A DNA stretch of 64,000 bases from Pseudomonas fontis (GCF_028656955.1 NZ_JAMDGY010000052.1:1-64000), one strand, 5' to 3'; counted from the first letter of the stretch, positions 25,071-35,002 are shown. The notes: generated by a model not told the origin, from the sequence alone. Translations and numbers: made by a program.

Positions 25071-27716
25071 ATGGGCGAACTGGCCAAAGAAATCCTCCCG
25101 GTCAATATCGAAGACGAACTGAGACAGTCCTACCTCGACTACGCGATGAGCGTCATTGTCGGGCGTGCACTGCCCGATGCGCGTGATGGCTTGAAGCCCG
25201 TGCATCGCCGTGTTCTGTTTGCGATGAGCGAACTGGGTAACGACTGGAACAAACCGTACAAGAAATCCGCCCGTGTGGTCGGTGACGTCATCGGTAAGTA
25301 TCACCCGCACGGTGATACTGCGGTCTACGACACCATCGTACGTATGGCGCAGCCGTTCTCGCTGCGCTACCTGCTGGTCGATGGCCAGGGCAACTTCGGT
25401 TCGGTTGACGGCGACAACGCCGCAGCCATGCGATACACCGAAGTGCGCATGACCAAGCTGGCTCACGAGCTGCTGGCCGACCTGCATAAAGAAACCGTGG
25501 ACTGGGTACCGAACTACGACGGTACCGAACTGATCCCGGCGGTCATGCCGACCAAGATCCCCAACCTGCTGGTCAACGGCTCCAGCGGTATCGCCGTGGG
25601 CATGGCGACCAACATTCCGCCACACAACCTCGGTGAAGTCATCGACGGTTGCCTGGCGCTGATCGACAACGCCGACATCACCATCGATGAATTGATGCAG
25701 TTCATCCCGGGTCCGGACTTCCCGACCGCCGCGATCATCAACGGCCGCCAGGGCATCATCGAGGCCTACCGCACCGGTCGCGGCCGCATTTATATGCGTG
25801 CGCGCTCCAGCGTCGAGGACATCGACAAGGTCGGTGGTCGCCAGCAGATCGTCGTCACCGAGCTGCCGTACCAGCTGAACAAGGCGCGTCTGATCGAGAA
25901 GATCGCCGAGCTGGTAAAGGAAAAGAAACTCGAAGGCATCACCGAGCTGCGTGACGAGTCCGACAAGGACGGCATGCGCATCGTGATCGAGCTGCGTCGT
26001 GGCGAGGTTCCAGAGGTCATCCTCAACAACCTCTACGCCCAGACCCAGCTGCAGAGCGTATTCGGCATCAACGTGGTTGCCCTGATCGATGGCCGTCCGC
26101 GTGTCCTGAACCTCAAGGACCTGCTCGAAGCCTTCGTTCGTCACCGCCGTGAAGTGGTCACCCGCCGTACCGTCTTCGAGCTGCGCAAAGCCCGTGAGCG
26201 TGGCCATATCCTTGAAGGCCAGGCCGTTGCCCTGTCCAACATCGACCCGGTCATCGCCCTGATCAAGGCTTCGCCGACGCCTTCCGAGGCCAAGGAAGCA
26301 CTGATCAGCACGCCGTGGGAATCCAGCGCCGTGCAGGTGATGGTCGAGCGCGCTGGCGCCGACGCCTGCCGTCCGGAAACCCTGCCTGAGCAATACGGCA
26401 TGCGCGACGGCAAGTACTTCCTGTCGCCGGAACAGGCCCAGGCCATTCTTGACCTGCGTCTGCACCGCCTGACCGGCCTGGAGCACGAGAAGCTGCTGGC
26501 CGAGTACCAGGAGATCCTCAACCAGATCGGCGAGTTGATCCGCATCCTCAGCAGCGCCGAGCGCCTGATGGAAGTGATCCGCGAAGAGCTGGAGCTGATC
26601 CGCGCCGAATACGGCGACGTGCGTCGCACCGAGATCCTCGATGCCCGCCTGGACCTGACCCTGGGTGACATGATCCCGGAAGAAGAGCGCGTGGTGACCA
26701 TCTCCCACAGCGGCTACGCCAAGACCCAGCCGCTGGCGGCCTACCAGGCCCAGCGTCGTGGCGGTAAAGGCAAGTCGGCTACCGGCGTCAAGGACGAGGA
26801 CTACATCTCGCACCTGCTGGTTGCCAACAGCCACACCACGCTGCTGCTGTTCTCCAGCAAGGGCAAGGTGTACTGGCTCAAGACCTACGAGATCCCGGAA
26901 GCGTCCCGAGCTGCACGCGGTCGCCCACTGGTGAACCTGCTGCCGCTGGACGAAGGTGAGCACATCACCACCATGCTGCCGGTCGAGGAATACACCGAAG
27001 GTCACTTCATCTTCATGGCGACCGCCAACGGCACCGTGAAGAAGACCCCGCTGGAATCGTTCAGCCGTCAGCGTAGCGTCGGCCTGATCGCGCTGGAGCT
27101 GGATGAAGGCGATATCCTGATTTCCGCAGCCATCACCGATGGCGAGCGTGAGGTCATGCTGTTCTCCGACGCCGGCAAGGTCACCCGCTTCAAAGAGTCT
27201 GATGTGCGCGCCATGGGCCGTACGGCTCGCGGTGTACGCGGCATGCGCCTGGCTGAAGGGCAGAAACTGATCTCGATGATCATCCCGGAAGAAGGCAGCC
27301 AGATCCTCACCGCTTCCGAGCGTGGTTTCGGCAAGCGCACCGCGATTGGCGAGTTCCCTGAGTACAAGCGTGGCGGCCAGGGCGTGATCGCCATGGTCAG
27401 CAATGATCGTAACGGTCGTCTGGTAGGTGCGGTACAGGTGCTGGAAGGTGAGGAAATCATGCTGATTTCCGACCAGGGCACCCTGGTACGTACCCGTGTA
27501 GGTGAAGTCTCCAGCCTGGGCCGTAACACCCAGGGCGTGACCTTGATCAAACTGGCCAGCGACGAGACCCTGGTGGGTCTGGAGCGGGTCCAGGAGCCTT
27601 CGGATGAGGAAGGTGATGAAGATTTCGAAGGTGAGCTGGATGCAGAGGCTGGCACCGACGTCGTCGAAGGGTCGCAACTGGATGCTGCTGCCGACGAAGA
27701 GACACCGCAGGAATAA
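25071..27716 (+). CDS. gyrA: DNA gyrase subunit A
   Basis: An 881-residue subunit of gyrase, which breaks and rejoins DNA with its active-site Tyr (AAMRYTEVRM, about residue 124). The quinolone-resistance region reads HPHGDTAVYDTIVRMAQ, with Thr and Asp at the positions equivalent to E. coli 83 and 87. This is the usual susceptible Pseudomonas form. The GyrA box QRRGGKGKS lies near residue 564 and opens the C-terminal DNA-wrapping beta-propeller. The tail is very acidic. The start ATG at 25071 gives MGELAKEILPVNIEDE as in other pseudomonads, with AAGGAA upstream; the frame is open further 5'. It heads the gyrA-serC-pheA-tyrA/aroA-cmk-rpsA block. Confidence 0.97.
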   Translation: MGELAKEILPVNIEDELRQSYLDYAMSVIVGRALPDARDGLKPVHRRVLFAMSELGNDWNKPYKKSARVVGDVIGKYHPHGDTAVYDTIVRMAQPFSLRYLLVDGQGNFGSVDGDNAAAMRYTEVRMTKLAHELLADLHKETVDWVPNYDGTELIPAVMPTKIPNLLVNGSSGIAVGMATNIPPHNLGEVIDGCLALIDNADITIDELMQFIPGPDFPTAAIINGRQGIIEAYRTGRGRIYMRARSSVEDIDKVGGRQQIVVTELPYQLNKARLIEKIAELVKEKKLEGITELRDESDKDGMRIVIELRRGEVPEVILNNLYAQTQLQSVFGINVVALIDGRPRVLNLKDLLEAFVRHRREVVTRRTVFELRKARERGHILEGQAVALSNIDPVIALIKASPTPSEAKEALISTPWESSAVQVMVERAGADACRPETLPEQYGMRDGKYFLSPEQAQAILDLRLHRLTGLEHEKLLAEYQEILNQIGELIRILSSAERLMEVIREELELIRAEYGDVRRTEILDARLDLTLGDMIPEEERVVTISHSGYAKTQPLAAYQAQRRGGKGKSATGVKDEDYISHLLVANSHTTLLLFSSKGKVYWLKTYEIPEASRAARGRPLVNLLPLDEGEHITTMLPVEEYTEGHFIFMATANGTVKKTPLESFSRQRSVGLIALELDEGDILISAAITDGEREVMLFSDAGKVTRFKESDVRAMGRTARGVRGMRLAEGQKLISMIIPEEGSQILTASERGFGKRTAIGEFPEYKRGGQGVIAMVSNDRNGRLVGAVQVLEGEEIMLISDQGTLVRTRVGEVSSLGRNTQGVTLIKLASDETLVGLERVQEPSDEEGDEDFEGELDAEAGTDVVEGSQLDAAADEETPQE

Positions 27717-27735
27717 ACTGTAGAAGTGCACCCTT

Positions 27736-27786
27736 TGGGAGCGGCTGTGGGAGCGGGGTAGCCCGCGAAAGCGGCGTCCGCTCCCA
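27736..27786. repeat. Inverted REP-like repeat after gyrA
   Basis: Arms TGGGAGCGG (27736-27744) and CCGCTCCCA (27778-27786) enclose a further REP-like unit. It lies between gyrA and serC and may end or attenuate gyrA transcription. Confidence 0.7.
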
Positions 27787-27815
27787 CTGTTATCTAGAGC
27801 AGAGCGAGAGTGGAT

Positions 27816-28901
27816 GTGAGCAAACGAGCCTTTAACTTCTGCGCAGGCCCTGCTGCGCTTCCTGAAGCTGTGCTGCAACGTGCCCAGGCCGAGATGCTGG
27901 ACTGGAACGGTAAAGGCCTGTCGGTCATGGAAATGAGCCACCGTAGCGATGACTACGTGGCCATTGCCGAAAAGGCCGAGCAGGACCTGCGCGACCTGTT
28001 GTCCATCCCCTCCAACTACAAGGTGCTGTTCCTCCAGGGCGGTGCCAGCCAGCAGTTTGCCGAGATCCCGTTGAACCTGCTGCCGGAAAACGGCACGGCG
28101 GACTACATCGAGACCGGCATCTGGTCGAAAAAAGCCATCGAGGAAGCGCGTCGCTACGGCAACATCAATGTTGCGGCCAGCGCCAAGCCTTATGACTACC
28201 TGAACATTCCGGGCCAGAACGAGTGGAACCTGACCCCGGGCGCCGCCTACCTGCACTACGCCTCGAACGAGACCATCGGTGGTCTGCAGTTTGACTGGGT
28301 ACCGCAGACGGGTGATGTGCCGCTGGTGGTCGACATGTCCTCCGACATCCTTTCGCGTCCGACCGATGTGTCGCAGTTCGGCATGATCTACGCCGGCGCG
28401 CAAAAGAACATCGGCCCGAGCGGCCTGGTCGTGGTCATCGTCCGTGAAGACCTGCTGGGCCATGCGCGCAGCAGTTGCCCGACCATGCTCGACTACAAGG
28501 TCGCGGCTGACAACGGCTCGATGTACAACACCCCGGCTACTTACTCCTGGTACCTCTCGGGCCTGGTGTTCGAGTGGCTGAAGGAGCAGGGCGGCGTCGC
28601 GGCCATGGAGCAGCGCAACAAGGCCAAGAAAGATCGCCTGTACGGCTTCATCGACAATAGCGACTTCTACACCAACCCGATTGCCACCAATGCCCGTTCC
28701 TGGATGAACGTGCCGTTCCGTCTGGCGGACGAGCGCCTGGACAAGGCATTCCTGCTGGGTGCTGATGCCCGTGGCCTGCTCAACCTGAAGGGCCACCGTT
28801 CGGTGGGCGGCATGCGTGCCTCGATCTACAACGCCCTGGGCCTGGACGCTGTGGAAGCGCTGGTTGCCTACATGGCCGAATTCGAGAAGGAGCATGCCTG
28901 A
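27816..28901 (+). CDS. serC: Phosphoserine aminotransferase
   Basis: A 361-residue PLP enzyme converting 3-phosphohydroxypyruvate to phosphoserine, and also used in pyridoxal phosphate synthesis. The PLP-binding Lys is in AGAQKNIGPSG near residue 197. Family landmarks NFCAGPAALP (residues 7-16) and MSHRSDDY are seen. Two GTG codons can start the frame (27810, 27816); the second gives the usual pseudomonad beginning MSKRAFNF and standard length. pheA follows after one base, so translation is probably coupled. Confidence 0.95.
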   Translation: MSKRAFNFCAGPAALPEAVLQRAQAEMLDWNGKGLSVMEMSHRSDDYVAIAEKAEQDLRDLLSIPSNYKVLFLQGGASQQFAEIPLNLLPENGTADYIETGIWSKKAIEEARRYGNINVAASAKPYDYLNIPGQNEWNLTPGAAYLHYASNETIGGLQFDWVPQTGDVPLVVDMSSDILSRPTDVSQFGMIYAGAQKNIGPSGLVVVIVREDLLGHARSSCPTMLDYKVAADNGSMYNTPATYSWYLSGLVFEWLKEQGGVAAMEQRNKAKKDRLYGFIDNSDFYTNPIATNARSWMNVPFRLADERLDKAFLLGADARGLLNLKGHRSVGGMRASIYNALGLDAVEALVAYMAEFEKEHA

Positions 28902-28902
28902 T

Positions 28903-29997
28903 ATGTCCGAACAGGAACTCAAGGCGCTGCGCGTACGCATCGACAGCCTCGACGAGCGAATCCTCGAACTGATCAGCGATCGTGCGCGTTGCGCGCAGGA
29001 AGTGGCGCGGGTCAAGACCGCTACCCTGGCTGAAGGCGAGGCGCCGGTGTTCTACCGGCCCGAGCGTGAAGCACAGGTGCTCAAGCGTGTCATGGAGCGC
29101 AACCAGGGGCCGCTGGGTAACGAAGAGATGGCGCGGTTGTTCCGCGAAATCATGTCCTCGTGCCTGGCCCTTGAGCAGCCGCTGAAAATTGCCTACCTGG
29201 GCCCTGAAGGGACCTTCACCCAGGCGGCGGCCATGAAGCACTTTGGTCACGCCGTGATCAGCAAGCCGATGGCGGCTATCGATGAAGTGTTCCGCGAAGT
29301 GGCCGCTGGTGCGGTGAATTTCGGTGTGGTGCCGGTGGAAAACTCTACCGAAGGTGCGGTCAACCACACCCTCGACAGCTTCCTTGAGCACGACATGGTG
29401 ATCTGTGGTGAAGTCGAGCTGCGTATCCACCACCACCTGCTGGTGGGCGAGAACACCAAGACCGACAGCATCAGCCGGATCTACTCCCACGCCCAGTCGC
29501 TGGCTCAGTGCCGCAAATGGCTGGACGCCCATTACCCGAACGTCGAGCGCGTGGCTGTTTCGAGCAACGCCGAGGCGGCCAAGCGGGTCAAGGGTGAGTG
29601 GAACTCCGCCGCTATCGCCGGTGACATGGCGGCTGGCCTGTATGGCTTGACTCGCCTGGCCGAGAAGATCGAAGACCGTCCGGACAACTCCACGCGCTTC
29701 CTGATGATTGGTAGCCAGGAAGTGCCGCCGACTGGCGACGACAAGACCTCGATCATCGTCTCGATGAGCAACAAGCCGGGCGCGTTGCACGAATTGCTGG
29801 TGCCCTTCCATGAGAACGGCATCGACCTGACGCGTATCGAGACCCGTCCGTCGCGCAGCGGCAAGTGGACCTACGTGTTCTTCATCGATTTCGTTGGTCA
29901 TCACCGCGACCCGTTGATCAAGGCCGTGCTCGAGCAGATCAGTCAGGAGGCGGTAGCCCTGAAAGTCCTGGGCTCCTACCCGAAAGCGGTGCTCTGA
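28903..29997 (+). CDS. pheA: Bifunctional chorismate mutase/prephenate dehydratase
   Basis: A 364-residue P-protein of phenylalanine synthesis. An AroQ chorismate mutase domain (about 1-90, LRVRIDSLDERILELI) is followed by a prephenate dehydratase domain (about 95-275, AYLGPEGTFTQAA and SNAEAAKRV) and an ACT domain that senses phenylalanine (about 285-360, GALHELLVPF and ETRPSR). The ATG at 28903 lies one base beyond the serC stop, with AAGGAG inside the end of serC. In P. aeruginosa hisC2 follows pheA; here the tyrA-aroA gene follows after 40 bases instead. Confidence 0.95.
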   Translation: MSEQELKALRVRIDSLDERILELISDRARCAQEVARVKTATLAEGEAPVFYRPEREAQVLKRVMERNQGPLGNEEMARLFREIMSSCLALEQPLKIAYLGPEGTFTQAAAMKHFGHAVISKPMAAIDEVFREVAAGAVNFGVVPVENSTEGAVNHTLDSFLEHDMVICGEVELRIHHHLLVGENTKTDSISRIYSHAQSLAQCRKWLDAHYPNVERVAVSSNAEAAKRVKGEWNSAAIAGDMAAGLYGLTRLAEKIEDRPDNSTRFLMIGSQEVPPTGDDKTSIIVSMSNKPGALHELLVPFHENGIDLTRIETRPSRSGKWTYVFFIDFVGHHRDPLIKAVLEQISQEAVALKVLGSYPKAVL

Positions 29998-30037
29998 GGT
30001 ATGCCAATGCGTGTTGTTCTGAACAGGGTCCTGCTCC

Positions 30038-32278
30038 GTGGTTGATGTCGTAAAACAGCAAGGCGGTCCTGTCGTCGGGCGTCTGGTCGTGGTAGGGCTG
30101 GGTCTTATTGGCGGGTCTTTCGCCAAGGGCCTGCGTGAAAGCGGCCTGTGCCGTGAAGTGGTCGGCGTCGACCTGGATCCGCAGTCGCGCAAGCTGGCAG
30201 TGGAGCTGGGTGTGGTCGATCGTTGCGAGGAAGACCTCGCTGCGGCGTGCGTGGGGGCTGATGTGATTCAGCTCGCCGTGCCGATCCTTGCGATGGAAAA
30301 GCTGCTGGCCAGGCTGGCGCAGTTGGACCTGGGCCAGGCCGTGCTCACCGATGTCGGTAGCGCCAAGGGCAATGTGGTGCGCGCTGCGCGTGAAGCGATG
30401 GGTGGTCTGCTGCCGCGCTTCGTGCCGGGGCACCCGATTGCCGGCTCCGAACAGAGCGGCGTGGAAGCCTCCAATGCCGCGCTGTTCCGCCGACACAAGG
30501 TGATCCTCACGCCGCTGCCCGAGACCGATCCTGCGGCCCTGGCCCTGGTTGATCGACTCTGGCGTGCGCTGGAGGCTGACGTCGAGCACATGCAGGTCGA
30601 GCGTCATGATGAAGTGTTGGCTGCAACCAGCCACCTTCCGCACCTGTTGGCATTCGGCTTGGTCGATTCGTTGGCCAAACGCAATGAAAACCTCGATATC
30701 TTCCGTTACGCTGCCGGTGGGTTCCGCGATTTCACAAGAATCGCCGGAAGCGACCCGGTCATGTGGCATGACATCTTTCTCGCCAACCGCGAAGCTGTCC
30801 TGCGCACTCTGGATACATTTCGCAGCGACCTCGACGCCTTGCGTGACGCGGTCGATGCAGGGGATGGGCACCAGCTGCTGGGTGTATTCACCCGCGCCCG
30901 GGTTGCCCGCGAGCATTTCAGTAAAATCCTGGCCCGCCGGGCCTATGTGGACGCTATGAACTCCAACGACCTGATTTTCCTGGCACAACCTGGTGGCCGC
31001 CTGTCCGGGCGTATTCGCGTCCCAGGCGACAAATCTATTTCCCATCGCTCGATCATGCTCGGCTCCCTGGCAGACGGCACCACCGAGGTGGAAGGCTTCC
31101 TCGAGGGTGAAGATGCCTTGGCAACGCTGCAGGCGTTCCGCGACATGGGCGTGGTCATCGAAGGGCCGCATCACGGCCGCGTGACTATCCATGGCGTTGG
31201 CCTCAACGGCCTGAAGCCGCCACCGGGCCCGATCTACCTGGGTAACTCCGGTACCTCGATGCGCCTGTTGTCCGGCCTGCTGGCAGCACAGCCGTTTGAT
31301 ACCGTGCTGACTGGCGATGCCTCGCTGTCCAAGCGTCCGATGAACCGCGTTGCCAACCCGCTGCGGGAAATGGGTGCGGTCATCGAGACGGCCGCCGAGG
31401 GGCGTCCGCCAATGACCATTCGTGGTGGCCACACGCTCAAGGCGCTGGACTACACGCTGCCGATGGCCAGTGCGCAGGTTAAATCCTGCTTGCTGCTGGC
31501 TGGCCTGTATGCCGAAGGCAAGACCACTGTCACCGAGCCGGCACCGACCCGTGACCACACCGAGCGCATGCTGCGGGGCTTCGGCTATGACGTCAGCGTC
31601 AACGGCCCGAGCGCTTCGCTGCAATCGGGCGGCAAGTTGAGTGCAACGCACATCGAAGTGCCGGCCGATATTTCCTCGGCGGCTTTCTTCCTGGTCGCAG
31701 CATCGATTGCCGAAGGCTCCGAGCTGCTGCTGGAGCACGTCGGCATCAACCCGACGCGCACCGGTGTGATCGATATCCTGCGCCTGATGGGCGGCGACAT
31801 CACCCTGGAAAACCAGCGTGAAGTGGGCGGGGAGCCGGTGGCAGACCTGCGAGTGCGCGGCGCCAAGCTCAAGGGTATCGAGATCCCTGAAGCCCTGGTT
31901 CCGCTGGCGATTGACGAGTTCCCTGTGCTGTTCGTTGCCGCCGCCTGCGCCGAAGGGCGTACCGTGCTGCGTGGCGCTGAAGAGCTGCGGGTGAAGGAGT
32001 CGGACCGTATCCAGGTCATGGCCGACGGCCTGCTGACCTTGGGCGTGAAGTGCGAGCCAACCCCGGACGGCATCATCATCGATGGCGGCGCGATCGGTGG
32101 CGGCGAAGTGCATGGTCACGGTGACCACCGTATTGCCATGGCCTTCAGTGTTGCCTCGTTGCGTGCTACGGCGCCGATCCGCATCCATGACTGCGCCAAC
32201 GTTGCCACATCGTTCCCGAACTTCCTGTCGTTGTGCGCCGAAGTCGGTATCCGTGTGGCTGAAGAGGGCAAGTCGTGA
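30038..32278 (+). CDS. tyrA-aroA: Fused prephenate dehydrogenase / EPSP synthase
   Basis: A 746-residue fusion. The N-terminal part (about 1-295) is a TyrA dehydrogenase with NAD motif VVGLGLIGGSF near residue 17 and HPIAGSEQSG near residue 132. From about residue 308 the EPSP synthase begins with RLSGRIRVPGDKSISHRS, followed by LGNSGTSMRLL and ends with HGDHRIAMAFS. The two activities serve tyrosine synthesis and the sixth step of the shikimate pathway. The fusion is standard in Pseudomonas. The GTG at 30038 is the likely start. The stop codon overlaps the cmk start. Confidence 0.95.
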   Translation: MVDVVKQQGGPVVGRLVVVGLGLIGGSFAKGLRESGLCREVVGVDLDPQSRKLAVELGVVDRCEEDLAAACVGADVIQLAVPILAMEKLLARLAQLDLGQAVLTDVGSAKGNVVRAAREAMGGLLPRFVPGHPIAGSEQSGVEASNAALFRRHKVILTPLPETDPAALALVDRLWRALEADVEHMQVERHDEVLAATSHLPHLLAFGLVDSLAKRNENLDIFRYAAGGFRDFTRIAGSDPVMWHDIFLANREAVLRTLDTFRSDLDALRDAVDAGDGHQLLGVFTRARVAREHFSKILARRAYVDAMNSNDLIFLAQPGGRLSGRIRVPGDKSISHRSIMLGSLADGTTEVEGFLEGEDALATLQAFRDMGVVIEGPHHGRVTIHGVGLNGLKPPPGPIYLGNSGTSMRLLSGLLAAQPFDTVLTGDASLSKRPMNRVANPLREMGAVIETAAEGRPPMTIRGGHTLKALDYTLPMASAQVKSCLLLAGLYAEGKTTVTEPAPTRDHTERMLRGFGYDVSVNGPSASLQSGGKLSATHIEVPADISSAAFFLVAASIAEGSELLLEHVGINPTRTGVIDILRLMGGDITLENQREVGGEPVADLRVRGAKLKGIEIPEALVPLAIDEFPVLFVAAACAEGRTVLRGAEELRVKESDRIQVMADGLLTLGVKCEPTPDGIIIDGGAIGGGEVHGHGDHRIAMAFSVASLRATAPIRIHDCANVATSFPNFLSLCAEVGIRVAEEGKS

Positions 32279-32961
32279 ACGTGAATGCACCGGTCATCAC
32301 CATCGACGGCCCAAGCGGCTCGGGTAAAGGCACGGTTGCCGGCCTGCTGGCGCGCGAGTTGGGCTGGAAACTGCTGGACTCCGGTGCGCTTTATCGGTTG
32401 TTGGCGTTCGCTGCCGGCAATCATGGCGTCGACCTGACCAACGAAGAGCTGCTCACCAAGCTTGCCGCGCATCTGGATGTGCAGTTCATCGCCGCCGAGC
32501 CGGGCAAGTTGCAGCAGATCATTCTCGAAGGTGAGGATGTCAGTCATGTCATCCGTACCGAAACCGTCGGGGCGGGCGCCTCCATGGTGGCGTCGCTGCC
32601 GGCGGTGCGTGATGCATTGCTGCAGCGCCAGCGTGCCTTCCAGGAATCGCCGGGCCTGATCGCCGATGGGCGGGACATGGGCACGGTGGTGTTCACCGAT
32701 GCACCGCTGAAGATTTTCCTGACGGCCAGTGCCGAGGAACGGGCGCGTCGTCGTTACTTGCAGTTGAAGGCAAAGGGCGATGATGTTAGTCTGTCGAGTC
32801 TGCTAGATGAGATACGTGCGCGCGATGAGCGCGACACCCAGCGCGCAGTGGCCCCGCTTAAGCCGGCGGCCGATGCAATTCAGCTGGATTCCACGGAATT
32901 GTCCATCGAACAGGTGTTGCAACGCATCAGAAGCGAGATCGCCCTGCGCGATATCGCCTGA
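32275..32961 (+). CDS. cmk: Cytidylate kinase
   Basis: A 228-residue nucleoside monophosphate kinase phosphorylating CMP and dCMP. The P-loop GPSGSGKGT lies at residues about 11-19, LLDSGALYR near 34, and ADGRDMGTVVF near 126. The GTG start overlaps the aroA stop (GTGA), which suggests translational coupling. rpsA follows after a structured leader. Confidence 0.96.
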   Translation: MNVNAPVITIDGPSGSGKGTVAGLLARELGWKLLDSGALYRLLAFAAGNHGVDLTNEELLTKLAAHLDVQFIAAEPGKLQQIILEGEDVSHVIRTETVGAGASMVASLPAVRDALLQRQRAFQESPGLIADGRDMGTVVFTDAPLKIFLTASAEERARRRYLQLKAKGDDVSLSSLLDEIRARDERDTQRAVAPLKPAADAIQLDSTELSIEQVLQRIRSEIALRDIA

Positions 32962-33026
32962 TGATCAGGGAGGCAGGCAGGGGCACCAGTCAACGTCCTG
33001 TCGGCATCCCTTTATATGAACGAAAC

Positions 33027-33068
33027 CCACATTGTCTGGAATGTGGCTGATGGGCGTATGTTTCGCCC
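33027..33068 (+). promoter_or_regulatory. rpsA leader with two hairpins
   Basis: Two successive hairpins precede the rpsA ribosome site: CCACATT/AATGTGG (33027-33046, GGA at the loop edge) and GGGCG/CGCCC (33052-33068). The E. coli rpsA leader similarly folds into hairpins with GGA loops through which ribosomal protein S1 controls its own translation. Correspondence is inferred from shape, not alignment. Confidence 0.55.
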
Positions 33069-33086
33069 TAATTGACAGGAATTAAA

Positions 33087-34763
33087 ATGAGCGAAAGCTT
33101 TGCGGAACTCTTTGAAGAAAGCCTGAAAACCCTCAACCTTCAGCCAGGTGCGATCATCACCGGTATCGTTGTTGATATCGACGGTGACTGGGTTACTGTC
33201 CACGCCGGTCTGAAGTCCGAGGGCGTCATCCCGCTCGAGCAGTTCTACAACGACGCTGGCGAGCTGACCATCAAGGTCGGTGACGAAGTTCACGTTGCGC
33301 TGGACGCGGTCGAAGACGGCTTTGGCGAAACCAAGCTGTCCCGTGAAAAAGCCAAGCGCGCCGAGTGCTGGATTGTTCTGGAAGCAGCTTTCGCCGCCGA
33401 AGAAGTGGTCAAGGGCGTTATCAACGGTAAAGTTAAAGGCGGCTTCACTGTCGACGTTAACGGTATCCGTGCGTTCCTGCCGGGCTCCCTGGTTGATGTC
33501 CGCCCAGTGCGCGACACCACCCACCTCGAAGGCAAAGAGCTGGAATTCAAGGTCATCAAGCTGGACCAGAAGCGCAACAACGTTGTCGTTTCCCGTCGCA
33601 GCGTCCTGGAAGCCGAAAACAGCGCCGAGCGCGAAGCTCTGCTGGAATCGCTGCAGGAAGGCCAACAAGTCAAAGGTATCGTCAAGAACCTCACCGACTA
33701 CGGCGCATTCGTTGATCTGGGCGGCGTTGATGGCCTGCTGCACATCACCGACATGGCCTGGAAGCGTATCAAGCACCCATCGGAAATCGTCAACGTTGGC
33801 GACGAGATCGATGTCAAGGTTCTGAAGTACGATCGTGAGCGTAACCGCGTTTCCCTGGGCCTGAAGCAACTGGGCGAAGACCCATGGGTTGCTATCAAGG
33901 CACGTTACCCAGAAAGCACCCGCGTCATGGCGCGCGTCACCAACCTGACCGACTACGGCTGCTTCGCAGAGCTGGAAGAAGGCGTGGAAGGCCTGGTACA
34001 CGTTTCCGAAATGGACTGGACCAACAAAAACATCCACCCTTCGAAAGTCGTACAAGTCGGCGACGAAGTGGAAGTTATGGTTCTGGACATCGACGAAGAG
34101 CGTCGTCGTATCTCCCTGGGCATCAAGCAGTGCAAGTCGAACCCATGGGAAGACTTCTCTGGCCAGTTCAACAAGGGCGATAAAATCTCCGGCACCATCA
34201 AGTCGATCACCGATTTCGGTATCTTCATTGGTCTGGACGGCGGCATCGACGGTCTGGTTCACCTGTCCGACATCTCCTGGAACGAAGTGGGCGAAGAAGC
34301 CGTACGTCGCTTCAAGAAAGGCGACGAGCTGGACACCGTTATCCTGTCCGTAGATCCAGAGCGTGAGCGCATCTCGCTGGGTATCAAGCAGCTGGAAAGC
34401 GATCCGTTCTCCGAGTACGTCCTGGTTAACGACAAAGGCGCTATCGTCAAAGGTATCGTCAAGGAAGTTGACGCCAAAGGCGCTATCGTTACTCTGGCCG
34501 ACGACATCGAAGCTACTCTGAAAGCCTCCGAAATCAGCCGTGACCGCGTTGAAGACGCGCGTAACGTTCTGAAGGAAGGCGAAGAGATCGAAGCTAAGAT
34601 CATCAGCGTTGACCGTAAGAGCCGCGTAATCAATCTCTCCATCAAGTCGAAAGACGACGCTGAAGAGAAAGAAGCTATCCAGAGCCTGAAACAGGCTCCA
34701 GAAGCTGCTGCCGATACCACCATGGCTGCACTGCTGCGCGAAGCAATGGCCAAACAGAACTAA
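33087..34763 (+). CDS. rpsA: 30S ribosomal protein S1
   Basis: A 558-residue protein with six S1 (OB-fold) RNA-binding repeats; the last four show the regular G-x-V-K/T-x-L/I-T-D-Y/F-G-x-F pattern. It delivers mRNA to the ribosome. The ATG at 33087 has AGGA seven bases upstream and gives MSESFAELFEESL, the normal start. Codon use is more biased than its neighbours, as expected for a highly expressed gene. An intrinsic terminator follows. Confidence 0.97.
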   Translation: MSESFAELFEESLKTLNLQPGAIITGIVVDIDGDWVTVHAGLKSEGVIPLEQFYNDAGELTIKVGDEVHVALDAVEDGFGETKLSREKAKRAECWIVLEAAFAAEEVVKGVINGKVKGGFTVDVNGIRAFLPGSLVDVRPVRDTTHLEGKELEFKVIKLDQKRNNVVVSRRSVLEAENSAEREALLESLQEGQQVKGIVKNLTDYGAFVDLGGVDGLLHITDMAWKRIKHPSEIVNVGDEIDVKVLKYDRERNRVSLGLKQLGEDPWVAIKARYPESTRVMARVTNLTDYGCFAELEEGVEGLVHVSEMDWTNKNIHPSKVVQVGDEVEVMVLDIDEERRRISLGIKQCKSNPWEDFSGQFNKGDKISGTIKSITDFGIFIGLDGGIDGLVHLSDISWNEVGEEAVRRFKKGDELDTVILSVDPERERISLGIKQLESDPFSEYVLVNDKGAIVKGIVKEVDAKGAIVTLADDIEATLKASEISRDRVEDARNVLKEGEEIEAKIISVDRKSRVINLSIKSKDDAEEKEAIQSLKQAPEAAADTTMAALLREAMAKQN

Positions 34764-34779
34764 GTTCTGCTTGATCATG

Positions 34780-34807
34780 AAAAAGGGCGACTTCGGTCGC
34801 CCTTTTT
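34780..34807 (+). terminator. Rho-independent terminator after rpsA
   Basis: AAAAAGGGCGAC and its complement around TTCG, followed by a run of T. A classic strong terminator 16 bases after the rpsA stop codon. Confidence 0.92.
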
Positions 34808-35002
34808 TGTGCCTGCGATTTGAGGGTGGCAAGCGGCTGGAAGTCCCGGCTTTGAGGGGTTTGGCTTTTTTGTAGCTGACCCGGCAGTTTGTAACAAATC
34901 TTGAATAATTGATTAAGTCAATAACCGAGCTGTTCAAATCCCTCGGGGCGTGCTAAAAACAATGAAGCAATGATCTAGCTGCTTGATAAAGAAGGGAAAA
35001 GT

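Noticed and set aside
25044..29015. A 1323-codon open frame antisense to gyrA and serC
   Set aside because: It is the shadow of strong third-position GC bias in highly conserved genes; its protein has no recognisable domain and gyrA/serC on the other strand are certain.
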